Counted from the stretch's first letter, positions 52,135-61,332 are shown. The stretch: DNA of 64,000 nt from Channa striata (GCA_033026295.1 CM065176.1:3422501-3486500); one strand, 5' to 3'. Notes: generated from the sequence alone by a model not told the origin. Made by a program: numbers and translations.

Positions 52135-53439
52135 TCAGCGGTTCGGTGCGGTGGAGACGCGCATCCCGCTCTTAGCTGTGAGTTTGGAGATAAGGTGGAT
52201 CAGAGTGGGGCCATTGGAGGGCTTGCAGTCCAACACCATGTGAAGCTCCCTGCGATCTTCAATGCCCTCGGGTTTGCGGCGGTAATGGACGACGAACCAC
52301 TCACGCAGATAGTGTGGCATCCACCTGAAAGCCATGTCCATCACTTTACCTCGCAAAGATCTGTAGATCAGCATGACCATCACCATCTCGCAATGCTCCC
52401 CGGCGGCGAGGACCGTGGTGCACCACATCGCCAGAATGATTTGTTTCCAGAGCACGAAACAGCAGCAGTGGAATGCGTGGCTCCCCATGTCCACGTTAAA
52501 CAGATGAGGCAGATAGATGTCTGGCCCTGTCACCGCTTCCGTGCCAGTCGAGGAAGTGGGTATGTTTCCGACCAGGACGCGATCCCAGAAACCGGGCACG
52601 TGAGGGATGCACACGTACCTGTGTGCGTCCTCCTCCGGCAAACTCTGGTTCTCCCAGTATGCAAAGGCCATGTCATCCTTGGTCTGGATGATGGTTTCGA
52701 ACGCTGCGAGGAAGGACAGACAGACGTGTGGGAAATTAGAGGGGCTCGGGTGGTTCAGAGGAGACATGAACGCATGCATATTCGATACATTAAGGCAAGA
52801 AGACCAATCGGTCCCGTTCGCGTGTAACCTACTTTGTTTGAGTTCGGATGCAGTGGGGACGCGATTCTCGATCATCCGGCGCACACATTCGTTCACCTCA
52901 TTCCCAGTCTTAAAGCGGTCGGCCTCATCTCGCCCGAGGTCCCAGGTTCCCACACTCTCCAGTTGAGGGCATTCGGCTAGGTAACTGGCTGTCGCGTTCA
53001 CGGGCCCGTGCGCTGAGGAGATGCTGTGTTTGAGGCAGCCTCGGTGGGTCCGGTAGCAGATGGTGCAGATCACGCAGCCGCACAGGCATCTGTTAAGTTG
53101 CAGCAGGTACCCGTGACACACCGCAGCTCTGTTGAACACCTGACTGCACGCCACACATTGGATCAGCCCAATGAGCTGGGACGTTGACAGGCCCGGGCAC
53201 TGTTCCCGAGAGCAGGCGACAGACTCCTCCTCTTCGACCCGAGGGTGAGTTGAGGTGTGGTGGTGTTGCTGGTGTTGATGCTGCTGCTGCTGTTGCTCCT
53301 GCTTTTGCTCCTGCTTCTTCTTCTTCTGCTGCTCCTGCTGTTGATGCTGCTTCTGCTGCTGCTGTTGCTGCTCCTGCACCCTCGGAGCGTCTTCTCTTTG
53401 CAACTTTCTAGCGTGCCGGAGGAGTTTGTATCCCACCAT
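52135..53439 (-). CDS. Gln-rich and Cys-rich protein, C-terminal 434-codon open frame
   Basis: The longest open frame in the window. From the ATG at 53439: a short basic start, a Gln/Lys/His tract at residues about 22-61 (encoded by a CTG/CTT-type repeat on the plus strand), a cluster of eleven cysteines between residues 76 and 135 (C-x2-C at 95-98; CLCGCVICTIC at 118-128) that looks metal-binding, and a hydrophobic C-terminal domain around 308-390 with FHCCC at 323-327 and WC at 339-340. A possible 129-bp intron (52704-52832) has a CTTCCTCGCAG acceptor and GTAGGT donor and would remove 43 codons in frame. Upstream coding continues in broken frames, so this ATG may not be the original start. 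The outline of the C-terminal domain recalls the adenovirus E4 34K family, but weakly. Function unknown; a nuclear regulator is a guess. Confidence 0.6.
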   Translation of the reverse strand: MVGYKLLRHARKLQREDAPRVQEQQQQQQKQHQQQEQQKKKKQEQKQEQQQQQHQHQQHHHTSTHPRVEEEESVACSREQCPGLSTSQLIGLIQCVACSQVFNRAAVCHGYLLQLNRCLCGCVICTICYRTHRGCLKHSISSAHGPVNATASYLAECPQLESVGTWDLGRDEADRFKTGNEVNECVRRMIENRVPTASELKQSRLHANGTDWSSCLNVSNMHAFMSPLNHPSPSNFPHVCLSFLAAFETIIQTKDDMAFAYWENQSLPEEDAHRYVCIPHVPGFWDRVLVGNIPTSSTGTEAVTGPDIYLPHLFNVDMGSHAFHCCCFVLWKQIILAMWCTTVLAAGEHCEMVMVMLIYRSLRGKVMDMAFRWMPHYLREWFVVHYRRKPEGIEDRRELHMVLDCKPSNGPTLIHLISKLTAKSGMRVSTAPNR

Positions 53440-54690
53440 GCCTGTAGTCTTGGGCTTGGATGACTTCGCTCTGAGGAGGCGTGGGGTAACAGTATTCGTT
53501 TCGAGGGCACTGAGGCAGAGCTCCCCTTTGTGAGGGACTTTCTGAGACCCCTGAGATGTCTGATATGTTGCGTGAGATGTCTGAGGCCCCTGAGATGTCT
53601 GAGACCCCCCACGCAGTAAGCGCTGAGGTCCAGCGTCGCGTTGACAAACTCATTGTTCAAACAAGAGGAGCCGCCCTGCTGTGGGATCTCAAAGTGTGGA
53701 ATGTTGTCGTGTACTGGGTTGGGTTCTGTGGGCCGGGGAGTCCATGTCGAACTTTCTAAGTCAACTTTCAACCAATACAGCTCACAGACATTGGGCCTAG
53801 AGGCGTCCTCCTCAGCTTCGAGCTCTCTTTTAACCGCTTCACGTACTCTGCGTCACTGAGAGCGACCGTCAGATGCGAGACGGTGTTTCTGTAACGGAAG
53901 CTGAGATTCACCCTAAAACTCGGCGGTTTTGTACAGGGGTGCCGTCGGGGGACCGTCACCCTTAGAGGGCTCCTCGTCGACCGATCCCGGCACTGATGGG
54001 TGAGCCTCTCCCGATTTGAGTGATCGATGATCCTCCTTGTCCTCCTCCAACGACCCAGCCTCCACTACATCCATGTCAGACTCGGTTGCCGCTGGGGGGT
54101 CGGGAGTCGGCAACTCACGACTCGGTTCGTCCTCATCTACCCAAGGAGATTCACTAGGCTCCCCCCCCCCCCTTTTTCTCCGGTTGACTCTCTCTGGTCG
54201 ACTGCGCCGCTCTCCTCTCCATCTGACCCTGTGTCTTTGCTTTCGCCATGAGAGCTGGGGTTCTCTGGTCCACCGCTGTCGGAATAGGTGTGAGGAGAGA
54301 CTCCTTGTTAATTCGAGCAGACAGATTACCTGGGGCTTGGAGGCCCCTCGCTAGCAACTCTTTTCTTCGCCCTCAGCGCCCCGCACTTGCGCGCCTCTGT
54401 GCTGCCAGATCAAGACCCTCCTCTCTTTTTTTCCGCTCTCCCTCGTGGGACCCTTCTTCGTCCGACGATGCGCTGGTGCAACTGGAGGAACATGTTGAGC
54501 ATGAAGATGAAGACGAGGACGAAGAGGAGATGTTTCTTTTTCGAACGACCTTGAATGTCGGCACATACTCGTGGGGGTTGATTATCCTAGATCGGACCCT
54601 GGCTCTGTCTTCGTGCTTGACACCCACGAGCCTCGGCAATGGACCCGCTCGGACCCTTGTCCTACTCAAGATGGATGAACGAGATGGATG
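53440..54690 (-). pseudogene. Broken N-terminal part of the Cys-rich gene
   Basis: Minus-strand coding continues upstream of the 434-codon frame but switches frame several times. From 5' to 3': a segment with a basic stretch and a nine-serine run followed by Cys/Ser and an acidic patch (about 54690-54376, ended by TGA at 54373-54375); the same frame after the stop, to a 12-G tract at 54161-54172 where the frame is lost; an acidic Asp/Glu/Pro segment at about 54113-53913; and a segment at 53959-53768 continued with a single-base-type shift near 53840 into another frame past 53760. Acidic, Ser-rich, basic-patch composition suits a nuclear regulator. I name no family. The frame changes indicate decay, though unrecognised introns or assembly errors could explain some. 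Confidence 0.5.
54161..54172. repeat. Homopolymer C12 tract at a frame break
   Basis: Twelve C's on the plus strand, followed by five T's. On the minus strand this is a G12 run inside coding sequence, exactly where one reading frame (ending in Lys-Lys then Gly's) gives way to another. It is a natural slippage site for polymerase or for sequencing. Confidence 0.8.
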
Positions 54691-54741
54691 ACACTGAGTG
54701 AAAACCAACCTCTGTGTTCCGCACGGAGCAATTAAAAAGAC

Positions 54742-54747
54742 TTTATT
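54742..54747 (-). terminator. Poly(A) signal AATAAA for the Ig-receptor gene
   Basis: TTTATT on the plus strand, about 200 bp beyond the last recognisable exon of the Ig receptor remnant. It lies only about 50 bp before the first coding-like sequence of the next minus-strand gene, so spacing is tight. Confidence 0.6.
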
Positions 54748-54942
54748 GAAATTAAACAGACCACCGATCACCGCAATCACTAAATCCCAAGTGACGTGGC
54801 TGTTGTTGGTTGTGGAGATGGGAACGTCGTCTCCTGTCACGAATTAATATAGGGGACACTATTTGTAAAACCATCGTGAAAGTGCTTTTAGTATTTCATG
54901 TGTAGTGTTTGCAAAGACAGCGGTCAGTGTGTCAGTGCGTAC

Positions 54943-55735
54943 CTGTGTCTGTGTTGATATAAAGCCGCCGTAACAACGACAAAGATAAAACCAAGGCAGA
55001 ACACCACTAGAGGAAGGTGGAAGGAGGGAGCCTTGGTGGCGAGGTTATCTAGGAGACCGTTGTGGTAGATGTGTTGGTCGATGGAGGTGATCCTGCGGAG
55101 GTAAGTAGATGTAGTTTTAGGTTTTCTGTATGTGGATAAAATAAGTGTTGAAATTAAAGTGCAGCCCCTGACCTGTGACACGGATCCAGCTGGGTGGAGA
55201 CTCTCCATGACCACTGATGCGAAACTTAGATTTCTTCATCAGACTTGGTAACTTGGTGGATGGTTGTGTGACCTGTGGGCTCAGTCCTAATGAGAGAGCC
55301 ATCTTTGTAGAAATCAGCTGGGAGCTCGGAGGGAGAGCCCTTTGTTTGATAACGCAAAAAGACATCATGTCCCTCCATTACAGGGAGACCAGGACTCTGC
55401 AGGATCACTGCTCCACCTTAACAAAGAGACAAACTACAGTGTTTCATCCACCATTTCCACACAGCTTCATCAACACTAACTCCACTTACCAGTGACAGAG
55501 ATGCTGATAGTGTTACTAGTTGATTCCTCTCTGGATTAACACCAGTAAATTCCACGGTCCCAGGGAACCGTTAGACTGATGGTACAGGAAAACCCAGCAG
55601 GTCTTCCCCACCCGGATCTACACTGACTCCTCTGTCTCTTCAATGTCCATTCACCAGAGGCGTCCTCCTCGCAGCTCAGAAACAGAGAGTCATCTTCAAA
55701 CAGCTGAGAGAAGCTGGGACTCACATTCAGACCGA
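54943..55735 (-). pseudogene. Fc-receptor-like immunoglobulin-domain receptor, decayed
   Basis: Three exons with GT-AG borders. Ig domain 1: 55735-55490 (acceptor CTTAAG, donor GTAAGT), with FEDDSLFLSCEED and GIYWC motifs typical of fish Fc-receptor-like D1. Ig domain 2: 55416-55173, with PVMEGHDV, PADFYKDGSLIRTEPTG and SPPSWIRVTG. Stalk plus membrane exon: 55092-54943, with a Ser/Thr/Pro stalk in one frame and a hydrophobic PLVVFCLGFIFVVVTAAL segment in another. Lesions: TAA at 55536-55538 just after the D1 cysteine; a one-base loss giving TAA at 55226-55228 in D2; and a stop and frame change in the stalk exon. Both expected D2 disulphide cysteines are replaced (Tyr in FLRYQ, Phe in KFRIS). 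The intact relative would be a type I surface receptor on immune cells; this copy cannot make one. A leader exon is not certain. Confidence 0.75.
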
Positions 55736-56359
55736 CTTAAGAATTATGGCATAACATATTTCAATTCATTTTGTTTCTAAGGCCCAAACATACTTTTCCA
55801 CCATAGCTCGAGGTCGTACCCTGTGAAAGCGGTCAGTTTCAAAGTGTGACAGAAGATATTACTGACCTTGGTTTGTAGAGCTGCATAGGAGAGGCGTCAC
55901 AGCTAAAAGAGAAACGATACTGAAGTTGGCTGAAGAGATTCCCTTCGTCCCGCTGCTTGGTTGTGTCACAGGCACAATTTGGTCAGTTCAGTCACATCTG
56001 AAGGAGATCTGTAACACTGTTCACAGTGGAGACTTCATGGTGTACCTCAAGTGAAACCTCGCATGCAGTCGGACTCTTTATGTACCGGTCGGACGCGTTC
56101 TGAGTGTTGGTGGTGGGATTCTCCAATGCTTTTTTTTGTATGACCTTAAAATACTAATACTACTCTGAGTATCAATTCGTTTTGGCTTTATTTTCGTAAA
56201 CTCTATGTTTTAGCCTCTAGCTCAACAGGTTACGTATGTCTGATTTATTCAGTTGCAATGGACGAAAAGGTAGACAACTTTGAAACCTCAACTCACAGTC
56301 ATGAAGCTACTATGGTTGTTATAATAAATATTTTCTAACAACTCTGTTTGTCTTGCAGG
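55736..56359. other. Intergenic region, possible leader exon of the Ig receptor
   Basis: On the minus strand a 36-nt stretch at about 55906-55871 is flanked by TTTCTCTTTTAG and GTCAGT, like the mini-exon often found between leader and D1 in fish Ig receptors, but no convincing signal-peptide ATG is seen. The rest is AT-rich with no supported coding sequence. Promoters for the Ig gene and for the divergent plus-strand gene at 56.4 kb must lie here. Confidence 0.4.
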
Positions 56360-57012
56360 TCAACAGTACCTGACATGGGTATCACACTATGTCTCTGGTA
56401 ATACAAACAAAAGTGTCACATTGAAGAATCCAGCTAGTGCAAAACTAAGGATAGCAGGGCTTAATGACAATTTACAGAGAGGATGCTGATGAGGTGAATG
56501 GGTGGGGGGAATTCTACTTTCCTAAGACGGTCAACATGCGGGTTGTGGGTGTCGTGGACCAGCTTGTTCTGGTGACATGTGAAGACAAAAAGGTGTATGC
56601 CTATGATGACCACCAGCTACACTTAGTAGCTTCAAGCCTGAAGGACCTATGTGAAAATGGATTAACGTATCCAGGAAACAAGACCTATTACAAAGGGCAG
56701 GCGTTGAAACATATGGTGAGACGTTGGGAGTATGGGAACAAACAAGAATTTGTAATTGTTTTGCAGTGCTTAGCTCGACCCTGTCGACCCTTACAGTGTT
56801 TTTATGTTATTTGTTATGTGTAGACTCAGGACGATTGGGCACAAGTGAGGAATGGGCCAGTGGGGAGGAGGTTGGATGAAGAGCATCGTAAACTGGTGAC
56901 AGCAAATAAAGCCAGATTTCTGCAGATTCTCAAACTCTCTTATCGCAACACAGGCGGCTTTATTTTATCTGTGATCCTGTGGTGTGGTACACTGATCGCA
57001 TACATCTGTTGA
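56360..57012 (+). CDS. Two-exon gene for a small tail-anchored protein, unidentified
   Basis: Exon 1 is open from the ATG at 56464 to 56715 (donor ATG/GTGAGA). Exon 2 runs from 56824 (or 56830, after ACTCAG) to TGA at 57010-57012. Both acceptors keep the frame, giving about 145 residues. The C-terminus ends in a hydrophobic GGFILSVILWCGTLIAYIC segment, so the product is probably tail-anchored or has a C-terminal membrane helix. Upstream, after a good acceptor (TTGTCTTGCAG at 56359), another frame encodes about 42 residues ending in TGA at about 56495, overlapping the ATG. That may be an earlier exon separated by a one-base frameshift, in which case this gene is also damaged at its 5' part. 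I do not recognise the family. Confidence 0.55.
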
Positions 57013-57043
57013 ATCACTGAGCAAAGGTTGTACACATACTGTA

Positions 57044-57049
57044 AATAAA
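57044..57049 (+). terminator. Poly(A) signal AATAAA of the tail-anchored protein gene
   Basis: AATAAA 32 bp after the TGA at 57012. It faces a minus-strand AATAAA only about 22 bp away. Confidence 0.8.
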
Positions 57050-57070
57050 ATTCCATTCTTGTTGCGCGTG

Positions 57071-57076
57071 TTTATT
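57071..57076 (-). terminator. Poly(A) signal AATAAA of the SAM-repeat gene
   Basis: TTTATT on the plus strand. It is the first minus-strand signal past the SAM-repeat coding remnants (about 315 bp after the last stop) and faces the plus-strand signal at 57044. Further TTTATT copies occur near 57222. Confidence 0.55.
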
Positions 57077-57390
57077 TTCATTATTGGTAAGTAATTAAAA
57101 TCACATGACATTCACACTACATACACAAACTTTTCACATTCTCACCTCTATTGACTAGAAACACCATGTCACAGTTTTCTACCCTATTGTCACAGTGTTC
57201 TTCCCCATTTTAACACAGGCTTTATTTCATTGGTGATACAAACATTGAACTCACATTGTGGAACAACACAAACATTTACTAGGAACATCTTTGTAACAGT
57301 CACTTGTGTTGATAAAAAGATATCATGAGTGCACGGGATTAATGTCCATGTTACGGTGGGCCTACAACCGCTTCGAGCTGCCAGTGCGAG

Positions 57391-58244
57391 TTAAAGGAAT
57401 ATGAATGAATTTTTGCTACGCTGCAAAGTTCTTTGATTAAACTCTCCCAAGTGCATCAACGGCCTCAAATTCATAGTTTTGCAAACAAGCAGCACACACA
57501 TGTGACAGCTGAGCACTGCGGCGGCCGTGGTGTCGGGTACCAGCTGGTGTAAAAGCCGGCTGTTCTCCTCACGCCCCAGGGTCATAAACTCGCCTATGGT
57601 CATGCCAGGCACATGGAAGTTGTGGAAGTATCGTCCCAGGCCTCATCATTGTAGCTGTTCCAGGGCAGCTAGCCTGTGGATCCCGGCTCTCAGAACTGCG
57701 GTAGGAGCCATCCCATTTTCCACCATTTCTCTCCATCGTACACCAGGTCCATGAACTCTGCCATGGTCGTTTCTGCCCTCTCAAAGATGGGGAAGTATTC
57801 TTCCAGGCCCGAATAAGTCAAATGCTCCAGGATATGGAGCCCTTGGATCCTGACCCTCAGTAACCGGGCGGGACCTCTCTCAGTTACTAGTCCCATCACT
57901 TTCTTTCTGTTCTGGATGTCCCCCAAGGCCATGAACTCGCTCATGGTCACTTTTGCTCTCTCGAAGCTGGGAAAGTATTCTTCCAGTCCCCATTCCCTCA
58001 AATGATTCAGGATATGGAGCCCTGGGATTTTGGCTCTCAGTGACACGGCAGAACCTATTTTGGTTACCAGTCCCATCAGTTTCTCTCTGTTCTCGATGTC
58101 CCCCAAGGCCATGAACTCGCTCATGGTTAATTTCACCTTCTCAAAGTTGGGTACATAATCCTGCAGGCCCCAACGTACCAAATGGTCCTTTATCTCCACA
58201 ACGTCTTGCTCGACGAAGGTGCTGTTACAGTGATGGGTGTCCAT
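57391..58244 (-). pseudogene. Tandem SAM-like repeat protein, broken between repeats 3 and 4
   Basis: Starts at a true ATG (58244). Three repeats with an exact 60-residue (180-bp) period are seen: WGLQDYVPNFE at 25-35, WGLEEYFPSFE at 85-95 and SGLEEYFPIFE at 145-155, each followed by TMSEFMALGDI-like and MGLVT-like stretches. The pattern of Trp-Gly-Leu-x-x-Tyr, Phe, acidic-Leu and a closing helix fits sterile alpha motif (SAM) domains, which mediate protein-protein assembly. After residue 184 the frame ends (TGA at 57690-57692). A fourth repeat (GLGRYFHNF, MTIGEFMTLG) follows in another frame, preceded there by two adjacent stops, and runs to a stop at 57391. Frameshift plus double stop suggests decay, or a truncated but still useful three-repeat protein. 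The family resembles fish multi-SAM proteins; the exact gene is unknown. Confidence 0.65.
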
Positions 58245-58432
58245 AGCTCAGTGCTTCTCTATTATTTTCTGTTACGGCCCCCCTAGCTAGAAGAAAACAA
58301 TTTGTCTTTGCTGGGCAGGTTTATTGGAAACATTCTATCGTCACATTTTGCCAGTATATTCAACAGTACATCACAACAGGGACAGAAATCACGGTTCATA
58401 ACACTCACAGCACGTTTTTAACAGTTTGTTAG

Positions 58433-58438
58433 TTTATT
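58433..58438 (-). terminator. Poly(A) signal AATAAA of the LITAF-domain gene
   Basis: TTTATT on the plus strand, 26-31 bp past the TGA at 58464. A second candidate lies at 58320-58325. Confidence 0.75.
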
Positions 58439-58463
58439 TCGTACATCACATGCAAAGTTTCCA

Positions 58464-59056
58464 TCACAGTTTCCTCACAGCGCATCTCAGTGGTCTGGAC
58501 CACAGCAAAGCGTGACAGGTCGGGCACTCGTGAACCGTGTCAAAGCAGTGAGCCATGAGAAATTGATACAGGCAGCAAGTCAGCAGCCACCTATGGGTAC
58601 AGAAACAATAGAGGAAAAACAAAATAGTCACAACGGAAAGAAAAAGTCACAATTTTGAGTCCCGAGCGGTGAGGCGCACATGTCTAACATACCCAGAGAG
58701 TAACAGCAAGACAGACAATGTCACGGCCGAGGATCCCAAGCATCTTCTGACCACGGGGATCTCAAACCTCTCGCAGTTAGGGCAGAAGACTGAGAATGTG
58801 GATATGAGACATAGGCGAGATGGTGAGCATACAAGGTAAGTGAAAGGTAAACTGCCACCACAGATACGGCACCACACCACAAACACTCACCTAATCCGTG
58901 GCATACTTCGCGATCTCCCCTGCAACACTCCGGTGATCCCCATACTGCTAAGACGCTAGATATGCTTTCCGAGCTGGTAGCACTTGAGGAACGCGGGGAA
59001 ACAAAATATTGTCCTATGTCCACTAGCTGTGTGCTGATGCCGCTCTGTACCAGCAA
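58464..59056 (-). CDS. LITAF-domain membrane protein, three exons
   Basis: Exons: about 59056-58891 (donor GTGAGT), 58789-58693 (acceptor TTCTCAG, donor GTATGT) and 58590-58464 (acceptor CCCATAG, stop TGA). The phases join without a break. The encoded domain has the LITAF layout: FCPNCERFE in exon 2, a hydrophobic stretch (VTLSVLLLLSG) continuing into exon 3 (WLLTCCLYQFL), then HECPTCHALL. The two CPxC pairs bind one zinc ion, and the hydrophobic part inserts in the cytosolic face of late endosome/lysosome membranes in known members. Exon 1 supplies a Ser-rich N-terminus. There is no in-frame ATG in exon 1 (position 59056 is TTG, a stop lies 18 bp upstream), so a further 5' exon is expected or the start is lost. 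Ranaviruses carry LITAF homologues, so capture by a virus is possible; a host gene is equally possible. Confidence 0.75.
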
Positions 59057-59175
59057 AGCAATAGCTCGATTTCATATGTAAATGATGCTCCTTCTCTCTA
59101 TCTGCCCATCTCTCAATGCCCCCATCTCTCCATCTGTTCCTATGTCTCTAAATCTCTCTTTCTCTTTCTCTCTCT
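59057..59175 (+). repeat. Pyrimidine-rich low-complexity tract
   Basis: A degenerate (TCTC)n-type tract (CCATCTCTC, CTCTCTTTCTC) runs into the TATA-like box at 59176. It may belong to a plus-strand promoter. Confidence 0.6.
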
Positions 59176-59182
59176 TATAAAA
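59176..59182 (+). promoter_or_regulatory. TATA-like box, plus strand
   Basis: TATAAAA preceded by a polypyrimidine tract and followed by GGCCATCTGTCACC. It is the best TATA match upstream of the Ig-like glycoprotein gene, but about 660 bp before its ATG, so an untranslated leader or first exon would be needed. Confidence 0.4.
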
Positions 59183-59844
59183 GGCCATCTGTCACCGCAC
59201 ACACATATCTAATGGTACACACACCACACACTTGTAAAATGTTCACAAAGTCAGACGCATCTAAGAGGTGGACAGAGTGTCAGAGGCATTAATAAAATGC
59301 TCAAGCGTTTTACGCAGAGATCGTTCAATCGGAATAATCATCTCTGAGAACAAGTGCTCTCGTGACCCAGGTAGAACCTCATCCCATTACTTTGGAAAGT
59401 GTCCAGAGTGTTGCTGGCTGGTCACAACTCTGTGCTGCGTGTGTGTATGTGTCTCTGTGTGCGTGGGGGTTGTGCAGTTAGGCGAAATCCGGTGCATTCG
59501 CATATTCCGCTAATTCCACAGACAACCTAAGCTCGCGCACAACAAAGTGCTCAGCCACTTTCTTCTGATGGAGCCCGGAGATATTCGTCGGTCATCCGCG
59601 TTAGACTCTGATTCGAAACATCGCATGGCCACAATGCACTATCGTCTGCGCAAAAAGCTCAACGCAGATATGGGGAGAGCCCAACTGCGAGAGCGCGGAA
59701 CCCTGATCTCTAAGCGCGAAAGCTTTGGCAACCAAATGACTACAGAGATTGTACCTATTTAGGCTCTGAAATCCCCGGGAGGCTGGGAAAGCACAACACA
59801 GGCATTCGACCAGGGATGAATATCCGCTGACGCGCGCGCTGACA
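59183..59844 (+). other. Leader or intergenic region with a small open frame
   Basis: Contains a 65-codon open frame from ATG 59568 to TAG 59762 (MEPGDIRRSSALDSDS start), basic and hydrophilic, with no recognisable family. A (GT)n-like stretch is at about 59437-59470. Nothing else is supported. Confidence 0.25.
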
Positions 59845-60880
59845 ATGGACATTGTGCTACTACCGCTACTAACAATGCTAGCCGCGGGAGTCGCCTTTTG
59901 TAAAAATACAAAGGAGCAGGACCTTACGGTACGAGTCGATCTGCAGAGAGGCACGGTCGGGTCCCTGTCCTGTCCTCTGAAAATGAAACCCGTGGGCCGA
60001 GCTGGAAGGAGAACAGAAGGCTGTCAAATGGGACGGGCGTCTCATATTCGCAAATGTAACAGGGTCCCAGAACCAACTGTACCAATGTCAGAGCGGCAAG
60101 ACCTTCGACTTAGTGAACGTGACCGTGAGAGATGGACCTGTCCAAGGCACCGCTCACGACATGGTCGGCCACGGTCAACACGGCAAGCCCTGCGCCATCA
60201 CCTGTCCCTCTGACAAAGAAGACGGCGCCTTGCATTCGCTCGGTCTGGTTCCGGAGAACACGCTGTGATGGGGAGAGGATTGGAAAGACGTTCAAATCAA
60301 GGTATGACATTTCTTGACAACTTCTGTATGAACCAAGAGAAATTTCAACATCTAGTCCCCGTCCGTGTCTCATCCGTGTGCCATTCACAGGGAGAGAGTC
60401 CGATGATGATAAGTCCCAGCGTGATGATCACCGACAGCCTGAGGAACCCGCAATGGTACCAGGATACCCGCCGGGGCCGTGCTGGAAGTTCCGGTTAAGA
60501 AGGTCAAGATGGAAATCGCTAGACCTCACTCCCGCGTGGTCCAGGCCACATGCAAACCCCTATCCAGATCCACGGTGATCCCCGTGGTCGTGGGTCAGCA
60601 GATAGAAATCCAGTGCGAGGGCATCAGGTGGGGCCGGTTCTACGAAGTGGACAGGCTGACGAGCCCGTGTCGAGAGGAGGGCACGTGTAAGAACGACTTC
60701 GTCGGAGAAGAAGCCGGCAGGTTGTTCGAGCGAGAGAACGTTAACATGACCCTGGTGGAAAAGGCGCTGGGCTACCCGCTGTCCAAGACGCTGGTCTTGG
60801 ATCCTGTTGTAGAATCTGACCTAAAATGCATCTTCTTCTGCAAGCTGGAATCGACCGGGCGGAACGATGTTGTGAGCTGA
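59845..60880 (+). pseudogene. Secreted or surface Ig-like glycoprotein, decayed
   Basis: ATG at 59845 opens a clear signal peptide (MDIVLLPLLTMLAAGVAFC). It is followed by an Ig-like start with SLSCPLK, then a frame change near 59990. The next segment has a Tyr-x-Cys motif (LYQCQSG) and NVT sites, then GKPCAITCPSDKEDG of a second domain, ended by TGA at 60266-60268. An AAG/GTATGA donor (about 60302) and a CATTCACAG acceptor (about 60390) suggest an intron. The next exon changes frame near 60470 and continues to TGA at 60878-60880 with four further cysteines and an NMT site, but no membrane helix. Two Ig-like domains plus a Cys-rich tail suggest a receptor, adhesion or decoy protein. I do not recognise the gene. 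At least three breaks make it nonfunctional as read. Confidence 0.55.
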
Positions 60881-60912
60881 AGGCCAACAGGGAAGGGACT
60901 GAGGGTAAGACG

Positions 60913-60918
60913 AATAAA
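60913..60918 (+). terminator. Poly(A) signal AATAAA of the Ig-like glycoprotein gene
   Basis: AATAAA 33 bp after the stop at 60880. A second AATAAA follows near 61068. Confidence 0.75.
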
Positions 60919-61332
60919 GGCAATCGGGAGAGCGAGCGGCAATCAGTGACTCGAGGGCCACGGTGAAATCGAGAAAGGCTCGCGAGTCTGTGTTGATTTA
61001 CTCCGTGTGACAGGTATATAATGTAGTGAGAGATGTCAAATGTACAATGACTATTGATGTGAATATAAATAAAAAATACCAAGTAACCGGTGTACTCATA
61101 TTTCAGCGTGTGTGTGAGAGATGTGGTAGGGATGTGCCATCCTTACGGGAACTGCGCATCACCTTCATTACCCCGTTGAGGCGAAGAGCTCTGAAGGTAA
61201 ACGCAGGACCCGTGAAGGAAGAGGTAAAGAGCAAGCCCAAGTGGGGTGGGCAGGGTTTCCAGATGGGAGAGGTTAAGAGGACGCCAACGACCCGTGTCCT
61301 CCTCAGTTTGTAGTTGCAGTTGTCACTCCACA
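60919..61332. other. Intergenic region upstream of the cystatin remnant
   Basis: No convincing coding sequence; the 95-codon plus-strand frame at 61026-61313 is basic and matches no family I know. The cystatin promoter would lie here, but no clear TATA box is seen. Confidence 0.4.

Noticed and set aside
52135..53439. Firm assignment of the Cys-rich protein to a RING finger or adenovirus E4 family
   Set aside because: Cysteine spacing does not fit the C3HC4 RING pattern, and the E4-like outline is too weak without a profile search.
53184..53463. Plus-strand poly-Leu and poly-Ala frames
   Set aside because: Antisense readings of the Gln-rich trinucleotide tract of the minus-strand gene.
61026..61313. 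95-codon plus-strand open frame
   Set aside because: Basic composition, no domain, overlapping frames open on the opposite strand; no splice or homology support.
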